From Rhodamnia argentea (Eukaryota > Streptophyta > Magnoliopsida > Myrtales > Myrtaceae), in assembly GCF_020921035.1 (NCBI RefSeq), contig NC_063156.1, positions 29,188,283 through 29,252,282 of the forward strand: DNA of 64,000 bases, read 5' to 3'. Position numbers and translations under genes: made by a program. The first letter of the stretch is position 1. Each line of letters opens with the position of its first letter. Below the pieces are notes generated by a model that saw only the letters and a program-made list of their open reading frames with translations, was not told where the DNA came from and ran no database searches. This document shows, piece by piece, positions 10,061-22,060 of the stretch.

Positions 10061-12238
10061 CTCTAGTTACCATAGTCCATGACTTTGCAATCCAATCGAT
10101 CAGACTCAAATTCAGTCAAAACCTTCCCATCGGCCAAAGGTTCACAAATACAATTCTCATTTTGTAGACTTCATGATCGAGTATAGCTCGACTTAGCGAA
10201 CAATTAATCTATCACACGAGAATACACACGGCCACATTACACTAGGCCCGGCACAAATTGCACCACTATGCAATCAAGTTAACAAGTATAAGTCCTGCCA
10301 ATTCAAGCATAATTTATTCTCGTGTCATACAGATGATTAAATACCATATAATCATTCAATGCAATCGATCATGCATAACTTGCCTCATAATTCACGCAAT
10401 TAGATCACAAATTGGTCCCTTAGTACCCTAATGTCTTCATAAAGGGTTAAGGGCAATTTACCTTTTTAATTGAGCAAGCCACAACCGTTCAGTCAAACGT
10501 CCAAGTCCAAAATCAATTCTGTCCAAAACAGGGCAGAGTACGATTTAGGTTCAATCGCGCCGTTTAGCCACAAAACTACCCCTAATCGTCAATCCACTGC
10601 ATATACTCCTCAATAACACATTCATATACGTCGTAGCATGTCTAAACGAAAAATTCAAGCCAAGGCGACACCAATTCCAGCCTTGAACAGAATCGGACAG
10701 CACCCTCCCAGAACAGAGCAGAAACCGGTTCTGCTTATACCATTTGCAACAGTCCTTAATTTCATCCTACGCTCCAAATTAATGCGAAATCAACTTGCTA
10801 AAACCTTATTCTGTAGGTCTCATGAGTTCACCGAAAATTTGAAGTCAAAATAAAACTTTGAAGATCTCCAATTCATCCAATTCTCTCAGACATGCAAACA
10901 GGCAGTTTCTGCTCGTCAAAAACCATCTCCATTCAGCCATGATTACTCATCAATACTCAACTAAATTTGAGATCCTAACTCAGCCAAATCAATTACTATA
11001 TGTCTAGAACATCCCACAAAAATTTTGAAGCAAAATGAGTTCTTAAAACCGTTGTAAGCGAGCTCTCTCTCAAACCGGGTCAGATTCAATCCCGACTGGA
11101 CCTTTGTCCATTCAATCGGACCTACAGGAAAATATACTGGGCCAAATTTTGCTCATAATATGTCCCTAGAAAGATAAGACGATAAGCTTTCAAATCGAGG
11201 TGATCTCACCTTAAACCGATGTCGGAAGAAGAAGTTATGGCCGAAATAGTAAAGGGAATCGGGGCTTGTCGGGCTGAGCAACTTTCTGTGGAAGTGCAGA
11301 AAATGAAAGAACAGCAAGGCAGGAACGTGAAGAGCAAGAGTGGCTGGTCAACTGAAGTCAAAGAGTGTGTGAGAAGCTTGGTCTCCATTATTGGCTTGGT
11401 CCAAACAAAATAATAGAGCACATGGGTCAAATGAAGTCCAAATATCTTGGTTAACTCTTATCCATAAATTTTCTCTAGAAGCTTTGACTTCCATTGACCC
11501 CTTTCTCATCCAATTTTCGGTAGCCAAGGGGAAAGAAAGACCAAAATGCCCCTTGGATCACTTATGGCAAAAATTAATGCTTGAGGGGTAAAATGGTCAT
11601 TTTATACTTGTCGTCCAAAATTTCAGATTTTTCTCAATTAAACTACTATCGGTGAAGCGACGTCCGATTCAAGACCAAAATTGGAATTCTTCATTTCCAT
11701 TTTCCCTATTTCGAGAATCCATTTCCTAATTCATTTTCCTTCGAACGTAATTTCAATTCATCTCAACTTGACGGGCGGCTTTTGCAGCGACCTTACACTT
11801 ATTGACTCAATGATTTTCATCACTCTTAGGCTTACTCAAGTCATGATCATATTGGTTGTCATGAAATTGCGAAATTTTATTACTAGTCCCTTAGGTCACG
11901 ATCGTTAAGATCCAATTTAGGAAAATGTCGCAAATTATACATTGGTTAAGCAGAATCACCCGCGCTCCACTCGTATAACGCTAGTAATGGATTCCATAAT
12001 CGTCCTTAGATCAACCTTTACTAGCTCTAAATATTCCCTCAGCAATCCTTATGGTCAAAATGTCAATTCTCATTCGAGTTTCCTAGGTCCACGTACATTG
12101 TTGTGCCTTAGCCTTTCCCTTTTTGGTCGGTATAATCGGGATTGATCGGATCCCGCAGAAATAAAACTGAAGTACATCGGTAGATAATCTTCATTCAATA
12201 GTCTCAAAATGGTACGAAATTCAGAATGTCACATATAT

Positions 12239-15192
12239 GCTGCACAAGATCAAGTGTTTCATCGGAGATTGATGAAGGGGAGGCCACATGAGCATCGGAT
12301 TTTGATAATGGTGAGGTCTTGGATGATTCATTATTTATAACCACCGATGAGTCAGAAATATCTCCAAGTGCTTGAGGCGTTATATGAGGGATCATAACTA
12401 GCTGTGGAGACATTATATCATCTTCACTTAAGAATGGACGTTGACTAGTAGCTGAATTTGATTGTCCATGTGAAGATAGTTCATCTTTGAAGGGGAAAAT
12501 GTCTTCATGAAAGGTAATGTCTCTGCTAACAAAAAACCGTCCAGTGGATGGATCAAGAACCAAATATCCTTTCTGAAGAGTAGGATACCCCATAAATATG
12601 CACTTGAGGGCACGTGGACCAAACTTATCCCGAGAACCGACAGTAGAGACATAGCACAAACACCCAAAGACACGGAGGTTGCGAATATCTGGGCGTTTCC
12701 CAAAGAGTAATTCGAATGGAGTACATCCATTTAGAACTCGAGTTGGCATCCTATTGATTAAGTAAGCTGTCGTGACCACACAGTCTCCCCAAAATGTTTT
12801 CGGGATTGAAGCTTGGTATTTGAGAGCACGAGCAACTTCTAAGAGGTGACGATGTTTTCGTTTGACTACCCCATTTTGTTGAGGTGTGTAAGTGCAAGAG
12901 CTCTCGTGAAGAATCCCATTTGAAGTGAACAATGAAGAACACTCGTGATTAAAGAATTCACGAGCATTATATGTTCAAATTCATTGAACAGATTTATGAA
13001 ACTGATTTTTGATCAAGGTCAAAAAATTCCTAAGATGAGAGAGGACTTGGGTTTTGGATTGCATGAGAAAAACCCAAGTTGCACGTGTATGGTCATCCAC
13101 AATTGTTAGAAAAAAACGGGACCCATCTCGATGTGGAATGTGATACGGTCCCCAGATGTCCATGTGCAAAAGAGAAAAGGCAGTACCAACACGTGATGTG
13201 CTTTGTGAGAAGGGCAATCTTGATTGCTTAGCTAATGGACAAATGGGACATTTTGGATGAGGAAAAGAAGCACTGTGACCCAAGCGTTGATGAGATAAAA
13301 AAACATTATCACTAATGTTGGCATTACATAAGATGCCCTTATTCAAGGGGAAATTTGAAACATCAAGATTTTTTGGGAACATGGCCCAAAAATAAAGTCC
13401 TTCGTGAATATTACCCAAGGCCATCGGTTTCCCGTCGAAAGGGCCCGAAAGAAACATATGTCAGAATCGAAAACCACCCGACAAGAGTTGTCTTCACAAA
13501 GTTTGGAGACGAGATATGAGGTTAAACTGAAATTCGGGAATCAAAAGAACATTTTTTAGGGTGATAGAAGGATTGAGTTGAACATTTCCAATCTTAGCGA
13601 CGAAAGTGTCATTGCCATTGGGGAGACGTATCGAGGAATTGGGAGACAACTTATGAATATGAGAGAAGAAACGTTCATTGCAAACTATGTGGTCACTAGC
13701 GCCTGAATCAATAATCCATGCTTCGGTGGAAACGGAGCTCATCAAGCAATAGGAGATACCCGCATAGCTGGGCGTTTTATCCCGTATTCCTAGCTGGCTT
13801 AGAGCTCTCATAATTTGTTGAAATTGGTCATTATTGATGGGCTGATTGACCTTAGCATGTGCGGCGATGGAAATATCTCTCTCTTTTCTTTCTTTATCGC
13901 TTGGCTTCCCATGCAATTTCCAACAATTTTCCTTAGTATGATAAGGATGCTTGCAATAATCACAAAATTTACCTTTGCCTTTGGAATTTTGAGCATTTGA
14001 TTTGGATGACGTGGTAGAATGGTGGCCATTAGATCCTTTCCACGCTGGTGCCGATGTAGCATAATTCGCACCATTTATTTTGGGTGCAGCAAGAATGAAA
14101 GATTGACCGTCCGAACGTGCCATGTGGCTTGGGTCGTCTGATCTATTTGAAGCAGCCAATATATAATTTGAGCCATCTGATTTCATGATTGAATCACGGC
14201 CGTTCATCCGAATTGAAGAGCCCCCATCGTCTTCTTGACCCATGAACCCTAGTGTCGTGCCAGAGCTCTTGAATCCTCCATGGCTGGACTCCCCTGCGAG
14301 CGTCCGCCGGTCTGATGTTAATTTTGCCGCAAGAACGACGCGGTCTCCAACCTTCAAGTATTCCAAGGAAGCCAAGCGCCGAGACTCTTCCTGGACCGCG
14401 AGCTGGTAAATTCGACCAAGCGAAGGGACGAGCTCCATAGCAAGGATTTGGCTGCGAAATGGTAAGTAGCTTTCGTTTAGTATTAGCAGAAAGCGCGTTA
14501 CCTTTTCCCTCTCCTTCATAGCTCGGTATTGTGCTAGGGTTGCCTCGGGTCCTTCTAGTTTCTCCTCTGCCATCTCTAATTCGATCCACAGTGCTGATAA
14601 TCGATTGAAAACAATGGCAATTGAAAGATTGCCCTGTTTTAGTTCTGATAGGGCTTGGGTTATGGAGAAAATTTTAGCCTATCAAGCTTTCCATACATCT
14701 CCCGAATACTCTCCCAAATCGTCCTCGTGTCTTCGGTCGGAGGTAGTCCAGCAGCAACCACGGGAGTGAGACAGTTGCCGATCCACGTACGAACAAGTTG
14801 ATTGCACTTCCTCCAATGTTGTGCTAATCGCTCATCGGTTGGGATCGGGATCCATCTATGAATCCTTCTTTGTCCTTCGTGACTAAAGCCCGCCGAAACT
14901 CTCGTGACCAAATGGAGTAATTTTCCGATCCCAAGAGTTGCTGTGAGATAAGGCGAAGCTCCGGTCCGTCGGCTGTGGATATATACAAAGGGTCGCCCGA
15001 TTCGGTCGGCCCGCTGCTAGCTCCGGCGAAAGGAAAGAAGCGGGGGCTGAATGTGGGATACGAGTTCACCACAAAGCTCGACGAACCTGAACCGGTTTGG
15101 TTCGGAAGGTGCCAACCTAGTTCGGGACCGGGGTTAGATCCAGCGGTGGGAGGCGAGCCTCTATGTGGCCTATTGTTCTCATTGCCCTCCAT
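12239..15192 (-). pseudogene. Copia gag, protease and integrase region
   Basis: Gag starts at ATG 15192 and shifts frame near 14860 and again near 14676. A CCHC zinc knuckle (C-D-Y-C-K-H-P-Y-H-T-K-E-N-C) is near 13935, the aspartic protease motif D-S-G-A-S-D-H near 13700. Further frameshifts lie near 13505 and 13440. The integrase zinc-binding part (H-Q-R-L-G-H) is near 13290 and the D-I-W-G-P-Y and I-V-D-D-H-T-R blocks near 13155-13090. Two in-frame stops sit near 12967-12973 within the segment that normally holds the second catalytic aspartate, which here is tyrosine (T-Y-N-A). Coding resumes to 12239, where the solo LTR enters. Confidence 0.9.
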
Positions 15193-15487
15193 GGAGCCAG
15201 CTTAAACGGGAAACCATTGAACATATGGTCCCGGAAAGAATTGCCCTGGATTGGACTGGAACCCAATGGATGGCCATTGGGAGGTTTGAATCGGATTCAA
15301 TTGCGTCTGATTCTCTATTTGATTCTCCTCCGTTACATTATACGCATCCGGGAGATTGTCCAATCCTTGGACGTTGGAAGGGTTTTCGGACTCTTGAGAT
15401 GTGCCACTCTTCGGCATGATTTCTAAAAAAAAACTCTTCTCTTTGCGGGTAGAAGATTGGTGTGCGAAAGCTAGGTTGAGAAAAATG

Positions 15488-15499
15488 GCTCTGATACCA
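15488..15499 (-). other. Copia primer binding site
   Basis: On the minus strand the bases directly after the 5' LTR read TGGTATCAGAGC, the standard primer binding site complementary to plant initiator methionine tRNA. It fixes the orientation: the LTR at 15500-15736 is the 5' one. Confidence 0.95.
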
Positions 15500-15736
15500 T
15501 GTCAAGATATGAGACGATGCAAAGTAACGGAGAATTGGGAAATCGGAAAGCTGTATGTATTACTTTCTCATTCGGAGACCTTTCGTGTACAATCCTATTT
15601 ATATACAAGAGATCAAGCTAATCAAAGAAAGAAATATGCAAAATAAGGAAAAGATGTTTATACAATATCCCAACTTTCCAAGAAAGACACCTTCATATGG
15701 AAGGTGAATCAATTAGGTACAATAGTATCTCTAACA
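15500..15736 (-). repeat. Copia 5' LTR
   Basis: 237 bp, collinear with 6869-7105 apart from three substitutions. It is followed by the target duplication AAAAG at 15737-15741, after which the CACTA subterminal repeats continue. Confidence 0.95.
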
Positions 15737-15741
15737 AAAAG

Positions 15742-17530
15742 TACATTCGTCGCTATATCGTTTCCGACGAAAATATTATTCGTCACAAATTAGCGACAAA
15801 ACTCCTTTTTTGTCGGAAATTCTTTTTTAAAGAGTTGGCGACGAAATTCAAATTTTCATCCCAAAAATCCGAACTATGAATAAAAATAACAAAGAAAAAA
15901 TTAACTTGAGTGACGAATGACTATTTGCGTCGCTCATTAAGCGACGAAACAAATGATTCATCGCTAAAACGATGTAAATAAAAATGAAAAAATAATTAAC
16001 GACGAAAAGTATTTGTCGTCGCTAACCTCCTATTAAGCAATTTCCCACGAAAATCAAATTTTGCCGCATATTTGTTGATATGCATTTAGCAACGAAAACC
16101 AATTTCGTCGCTAATTAGCTACGAACCAGAATTTCGTCGCTAATTGGCAACGAAATTTTTTTTTCGTAGCTAATTAGCAACAGAAATCTTTTTTGGTCGC
16201 TAATTAGCGAGAAAACCATAATGCGTCTCTAAGTAGTGACAAAAAGTATGTTTGTTGCTAATTAGTGACGGAGGCAACCTATTCGTCGCAATTAGCTATG
16301 AAATACTATTTCCATCGCTAATTAGCAACGGAAAAGTTATTTTGGTCGCTAATTAGCAACAAAACAATAATTCGTCGCTAAATAGCGACAAACTATAAGT
16401 TTGTCGCTAATTTGTGACAAAAACTGTTTTCATGGCTAATTAGCTACAAAAACATATTTTAGTAGCTAATTAGCTACGAAAAATTATTTCGTAGCTAATT
16501 TCGTAGCTAACTAGTGAGGAATAGTTTGTTTCCGTAGCTAATTGGCAACGAAGATGTTTCGTCGCTAAAATTTGTCGCTAAAGTCCACCGACAGTTTTTG
16601 TCACTAACTTCAAACTTCGTCGCTAATTTCGCCCCTAAATTGCTTTTGCATATTTTTGTCGCTAATTCCGTGGCTAAGTAAAATGTCGCCTTATAAAATG
16701 ACATTACCTTCTCTCTCCGCACTCTTCTCTTTTGCTCGCTCTCTTCTCTCTACTCCTGTGCCTTCCGTCTTCTCTCCATTCTATTTTCATTTGTTTCTTA
16801 TGGTAATCATAGAATAACTTGTTGCTTATTTCACCATTTTCTTTCATTAATTGCCACAAGCTTCATGAATGTTAAGTAATTTTTTTTTTTTTTTAGGTAC
16901 GTGTCCATTTGAAGGTCTTGCAAGTGAACCTTGGAATTTTTATCCGATACTTGGGTAAGTTTTCTTGACATTATAACTTTTTTTTTCATTTTCAAATTAA
17001 AGTTGAGCTCATGGATTGAAATAACTTATGGTGTCCGCGTAAAAAGTGTAGTAATGCAAAATTAGCTACAATGTTTTGCGACATTTTTCCACTGAATTGT
17101 TCATATAGGATTGCAGCGAATTTCGTTGATAGTTGGCCATGAAAGAGATTCTTGGGAAAAAAATGCCGTCGGAATTAGCGACGAACATGATGTTTCGTCA
17201 CTAATTAGCGACGATAAACAGGTTCATCTCTAATTTACGATGAAAGCAAATTCATCGGTAGTTGGCCATCAAAGCGAACTTAGCAAAAAATGCCGTCCGA
17301 ATTAGAGATGAACACGATTTTCGTTGCTAATTAGGGACGAAATAGGGGTTGGTAGGTAATTAGCGACGAAAATGAGATTTCGTCGATAATTGGAAACTTA
17401 GCGACGAAAAGCCATTGTCGTCACTAATTAGGTACTTAGCGATGCATTTCCTATTAGCGACGAAATAAAGGTTCATCTCAAAATTAGCAGTGGCTTTAAA
17501 GTGTCGTCGCTCAATTCGTGACAAAAAATT
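15742..17530 (+). repeat. CACTA 5' subterminal repeats, second part
   Basis: This continues the array broken by the copia insertion, with the same GCGACGAAA / TTTCGTCGC vocabulary, many as back-to-back palindromes around CTAATTAG. The array is densest at 15750-16700, is interrupted by a CT-rich leader and an exon-like block (16695-17000), and returns at 17110-17530. Short open frames inside are repeat artefacts. Confidence 0.8.
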
Positions 17531-17765
17531 TCGTTCCTAAATTCTTGTCTTGTGGTAATCATAGAATAAATTCTTGTTTATTTCACCATTTTGTTCTATC
17601 AATTGCCATACGCTTCATGAATGTTAAATAATTTTTAATTTTTTTTTAGGTACGTGTCCATTTGAAGGTTTCGCAATCCAAGTAAACATTGCAATTTTCA
17701 TCAAGTTGACCGCTTTGTACTATAAAGATTTTAGTCAAATACTTGGGTAAGTCTTTTTGACATGG
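16695..17765 (+). promoter_or_regulatory. CACTA transposase promoter and 5' leader, with a duplicated leader exon
   Basis: A CT-rich stretch (16708-16785) looks like a transcribed leader. An intron-like span then leads to TTTTTTTAG, an exon-like block beginning GTACGTGTCCATTTGAAGGT (about 16897) and ending in ATACTTGGGTAAGT, a good donor site. The same arrangement recurs from GGTAATCATAGAATAA at 17553 through GTACGTGTCCATTTGAAGGT at about 17650 to ATACTTGGGTAAGT near 17750. In between lie subterminal repeats. The leader exon and its flanking introns were therefore duplicated about 750 bp apart. Which copy is used is unknown. Confidence 0.55.
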
Positions 17766-17942
17766 TATTTTTTTTTTCATTTTTTTCAATTTCATAGTAA
17801 TTGTTTCTTCACAGACAGAATTATAATTTTTACGATTTTATGGTTTTAATTAAGAATGTTAAATAGTAAATATGATATTTTTTAATATTTTATGAGATTT
17901 TTTAATATTTATACAGACACAATGCAAAGAGAGAGGGCTTAG

Positions 17943-20900
17943 ATGTATAACAAGAACTTACCTGGACATCGGGGATTGACCGATGAGTTTTGTACTGGGT
18001 TGGAACAGTTTTTGGACTTTACTAGTAGTAAATTTGAGTTCATGGATGGAAATAAGTTCAGGTTTCCATGTAAAAAGTGTAGTAATAGTAAATTTCATGT
18101 GTGTGACAAAGTTAGAGAGCATCTTTATAGATTTGGGTTCACTCCGAACTATTATAATTAGACTTCTCATGGTGAACCATTTTTATTTGATGAATAATAT
18201 CGAAGAAGTGACCAATTTTCAGTTAGTGAAGAATGTAGCTATTATAATCAATTGAACCCATAACAGAAGATGGTGATTGATGCAATTGGTCAGAATTTTA
18301 TTCCGTAATCGAACCATGCGAGTACTGATTTTGCTCCTATATTTGAACAAATGGGCACTAGCTATGCATCACAATTGGAAGAAGCAGAAGTAACGGGTTT
18401 TGATGAGAATATGTTTAATGAAACTTCTACATCTAATCGGTTTTGGGAAGTGTTAAAAGCAGCAGATGAACCTTTATGGGCGGGTTGTGACAACCACACT
18501 AAGTTATCGGTGACAGCAAGACTGTTAAATATCAAGGCAGAGCATAATGTGTCCGAGAATTGTTTCAACTCTTTTGTTGACGTAATGCGCGAAGCAATGC
18601 CTCGCGATAATATCATGCCAAGTGATTTTTACTACATGAAGAAGCTAGTGGATAACTTAGGTCTTCCAGTTGTAATGATTGATATATGTAGCGGGGGTTG
18701 TATGTTATATTGAGGGGATGATGAAAATGTAGAATCTTGTAAATTCAGTAGCCAACCTAGGTACAAGATTAGCGGGAGGCGGGGTCGTCATCAGAAGCGT
18801 AGACCATGCAAGCAAATATTTTATCTGCCCTTAATTCCCAGATTGTAAAGGCTTTATGCATCTCAAGCTCTTGCAGAACACATGACTTGGCATGCAAATC
18901 ATGAAACAGAAGAGTGCCTAATGTGTCATCATTCGGATGCAGAAGTATGGAAACATTTTGATAGAACATACCCCGAGTTTGCGATGGAGCCTCGAAACAT
19001 CGGGTTAGGTCTTTGTGTCGATGGATTTGCCTCATTTGGAAAATCGGGAAAAAGTTATTCATGTTGGCCGCTTATCTTAACTCTATATAATCTTCCACCT
19101 GGTATGTGCATGAGGACACATTATATGTTTTTGACATTGATCGTGCCTGGCCCGCAAAATCCAAAAAAGTTGATAGATATTTATATGCAACCATTGATTG
19201 CAGAGTTACGACAGCTATGGGATGAAGGTATTCTTACGTATGATGTTTCTACTGATCAAACATTTGTAATGAAGGCTGCTCTTCTTTGGACGATAAATGA
19301 CTTTCCAGCTTATGGAATGTTATTTGGATGGAGTACAACTGAGATATTAGGATGTCCGATATGTATGGAGAGATCAAAGTCATTCAGATTAAAACATGGT
19401 AAGAAGAACAGCTATTTTGACTGTCACAGACAATTTTTGCCGATAAATCATACATTCATAAGAAATAAAAAAGAGTTCATCAAGAATATGATTGAAAGAA
19501 CACCCCCACCATGGAGGTTGACCGGTGATCAAATTTGGGAGCGAGTGCATCATTTTTCCACCGTTGTTGAAAACCCCCATGGCACAACTAATAGGTACGG
19601 AAGCATACATAAGTGGACTAAACGCGGTATCTTTTGGGATCTACCATATTGGAAGACCCATCTTATTCATCATAATCTTGACGTCATGCACATAGAAAAT
19701 AATGTTTTCGACAATGTCATAAATACTGTGATGGATGTCCTTGGAAAAACAAAAGACAACTTGAATGCAAGAAAAGATATGAGAGATATTTGTGATCGGC
19801 CAGCACTACATGTAGATGCAAGTAGCGGGGGACCAAAACCAAAAGCGGTTTACACATTGGACAAGGAGCAGAGACGGGTTATTTGTCAATGGTTAAAATC
19901 TGTGCGATTTCCCGATGGATACGCTTCGAACCTCGGGAGATGTGTTGATTGAATGAATGCAAGTTAATAGGTTTGAAGAGCCATGATTGTCACATATTTA
20001 TGGAAAGACTAATTCCAATAGCTTTTAAGGAATTACTACCAAACTTTGTATGGGGCGCCATCACAGAGTTAAGTAATTTCCTTCATGATATTTGCTCAAC
20101 AGTATTAAAAGCATCACATATGGTGAAACTAGAGAGAGATATTCCAATCATTCTTTGCAACTTAGAAAGGATATTTCCTCCATCGTTCTTTGATTCAATG
20201 GAGCATCTCTTAATTCACTTGCCTTATGAGGCCAAAGTTGCTAGTCCCATCCAATTTATTTGGATGTATCCATTTGACGAGTAAAATATTTTTTTAATAA
20301 ATTTGAATTACTTTATTACTTATTATGTTCTGATAAACTTCTTCCTATTGCAACTAGGTTCCTATATCATTTGAAGAAAAAAGTGAAGAATAAGGCATAT
20401 GTTGAAGCTTCAATTTGTAATGCATATATTGTGGAATAAGTGACAACATTTGCATCATACTATTTTGAGCCGCACGTGCAGTGTAAGAGGCGGAGAGCAG
20501 GAAGAAATGATGAGGGCCCCATTGATCCAAATTGCAAATCATTCTCTATTTTCAATTATCTTGGTCAACCAAGCAGCGCATGTAAGTTTCGTTACTTAAC
20601 AGATGAAGAATGGCGGGCAGCCCAAATATATATATATTCTGCTAAACTGTCTAGAAGTGGAGCCGTACTTCGAGTAAGTGTACTTTTGAAAATATATTTA
20701 TTGTGTGTCAAACATTAGCTAATATATAAAATGTACTTGTAGGAATTTTCAAACTTCAATGTATGGACTACCACTAAATGAGTTTGACCGTTTGTGCGAT
20801 GAAGAATCTGCAGCATGGTTCAAAACATATGTAAGTTGCCTATGGACGAAAAGCAAGTTACTAATATTTTATAAATCATTAATTAAAAAAATATTATTGA

Positions 20901-21673
20901 CTTTGCATGTTTGACTTTAGGTTCACAGTAATCATGATCAAATTGAAGAGCAAGGATTGCTATATCATCCGTCATGGGGTCCGCAATCAAGGGTACGAAC
21001 TTGGCCAGCATATTTCATAAACGGGTATAATTTTCACACTCGAGAGTACGGAATGGGAAAAGCCACAATGAATAGTGGTGTGTGTGTTCAGTTATTTAAT
21101 GGAGACAGTGCAAAAGATGATTTTTATGGTTTGTTGGATGAAATCATAGAGATAAAGTACCCTGGACCATTAATGCGGGTCGTATTATTTAAGTGCATAT
21201 GGTTCGACCTCGTCAAAGGAATGAAAGTGCATACAAAGTTTAATTTGGTTGAAGTAAATCACAAGAAAAGGTACATGAAATATGAACCATTTGTCTTAGC
21301 ACAACAAGCAATTCAAGTATATTATGCATCATATCCTAGTTTAAAATGTGACAAAGCTGATTGGTGGGTTGTATGTAAAACCAAAGCATGAAGAAAAATC
21401 GAGAAACTCCGGAAGGATACAACATATCAACAAGAGGAAGTTTGTAACATGGTTGAAACCGAGGAATATAACATTCCAACTTTACGAGATCCATGCGGAA
21501 CAGTGATAAATGTGGATCCAACTAAAATTCGTGAATCAAATGTAGAAAGTGTTGAAGAATCTAATTTTAAGACAGAGGATGAAGATGATTCTCTTGAAGA
21601 AGATGACGATGAAGATGAAGATCAAGACGACGACAAATGTGAAGATGAAGATGATGAGGAAGATGAAGATTAG
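17943..21673 (+). pseudogene. CACTA transposase, TNPD/Transposase_21 type, disrupted
   Basis: The order of recognisable pieces matches plant CACTA transposases. First is the transposase-associated N-terminal domain (from M-Y-N-K-N-L-P-G at 17943, with C-K-K-C). Then comes the Transposase_21 core (18882-19950, including E-I-L-G-C-P-I-C-M-E and H-N-L-D-V-M-H-I-E-N-N), then a DUF4218-like segment (19949-20720) and a DUF4216-like segment (about 20790-21391). A very acidic C-terminal tail ends at 21673. At least one real intron is visible (GT at 20281, AG before 20358). Stops or frame changes occur near 18160, 18711, 19950, 20438 (GAA to TAA) and 21389. It cannot make a full protein as it stands, though part of the discontinuity could be unrecognised introns. 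Confidence 0.85.
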
Positions 21674-21708
21674 GATTTTTAAGACTTTTTACTAATTATG
21701 TGTTATTA

Positions 21709-21915
21709 GGCTACGTTTGGGAACCACATTTGTAAGGTTCTTTGGACCTCTAAAGGGGCTCAGGCAAAAACAAGTGTGTTTGGTAAGTATTATGAAAAAC
21801 CCATTTGGAGAATGCTAGCATTTTCAAGTGTCCTCAAAGGGCATTTAGCTCAAGGCAGCCTCCCACTAGCTTTGGCATTCTGGCATTCTCGGCATACCGC
21901 TAGCTTGGGGTTAAT
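21709..21915. mobile_element. Half of a Harbinger-like MITE
   Basis: TTA followed by GGCTACGTTTGGGAACC at 21709 has the same terminus as the element at 40667. Read on the reverse strand, 21709-21915 resembles the right arm of the element at 32049-32676 (shared ATGCCGAGAATGC and C-rich text before the terminus). No matching second terminus was found before 22000, so it is a truncated copy inside the CACTA element. Confidence 0.45.
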
Positions 21916-22060
21916 GAAATTCTCCAATTTCCCATCTCATCCTTGCTAAATCATCATAATTCCCAACTTACCTCTTAAAAAAAAACCCCGGATTTCTTCC
22001 TTTTCTCTTCTTCGTTGCCTCATTCCCGCCCAACCCTCGCTCTCACTCTGCTCCTATCAA

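Larger units (their letters stand above)
8861..12233 (-). mobile_element. Solo LTR (3,373 bp), probably of a Ty3/gypsy element
   Basis: This block starts TGTCACGCCC at 8861 and ends GAATGTCACA at 12233, that is TG...CA, with near-inverted ends. A perfect 5-bp duplication TATAT lies at 8856-8860 and 12234-12238, inside the copia pol frame; removing the block restores continuous coding. No primer binding site, gag or pol is present and no second LTR copy, so it is a solo LTR or a non-coding element. LTRs of 3-4 kb occur in Tekay/Del-type gypsy elements, which is why I suggest that group, without proof. The strand is inferred: on the minus strand it begins TGTGACATTC and ends GGGCGTGACA. Confidence 0.8.
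6869..15736 (-). mobile_element. Ty1/copia LTR retrotransposon with a solo LTR nested inside
   Basis: Two 237-bp LTRs (6869-7105 and 15500-15736) flank an internal region whose genes run on the minus strand in the copia order gag, protease, integrase, reverse transcriptase, RNase H. The target duplication AAAAG is perfect (6864-6868 and 15737-15741). The primer binding site and purine tract lie directly inside the LTRs. After removing the nested solo LTR and one copy of its target duplication the element is about 5.5 kb, normal for copia. All coding parts are disrupted, so it cannot move by itself. Confidence 0.95.

Noticed and set aside
17535..17552. Sequence resembling an inverted CACTA terminus (CCTAAATTCTTGTCTTGTGG)
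   Set aside because: It resembles the bases just inside the left terminus in reverse, but it lacks the terminal TAGTG and the transposase genes lie beyond it, so it is taken as an internal subterminal repeat.
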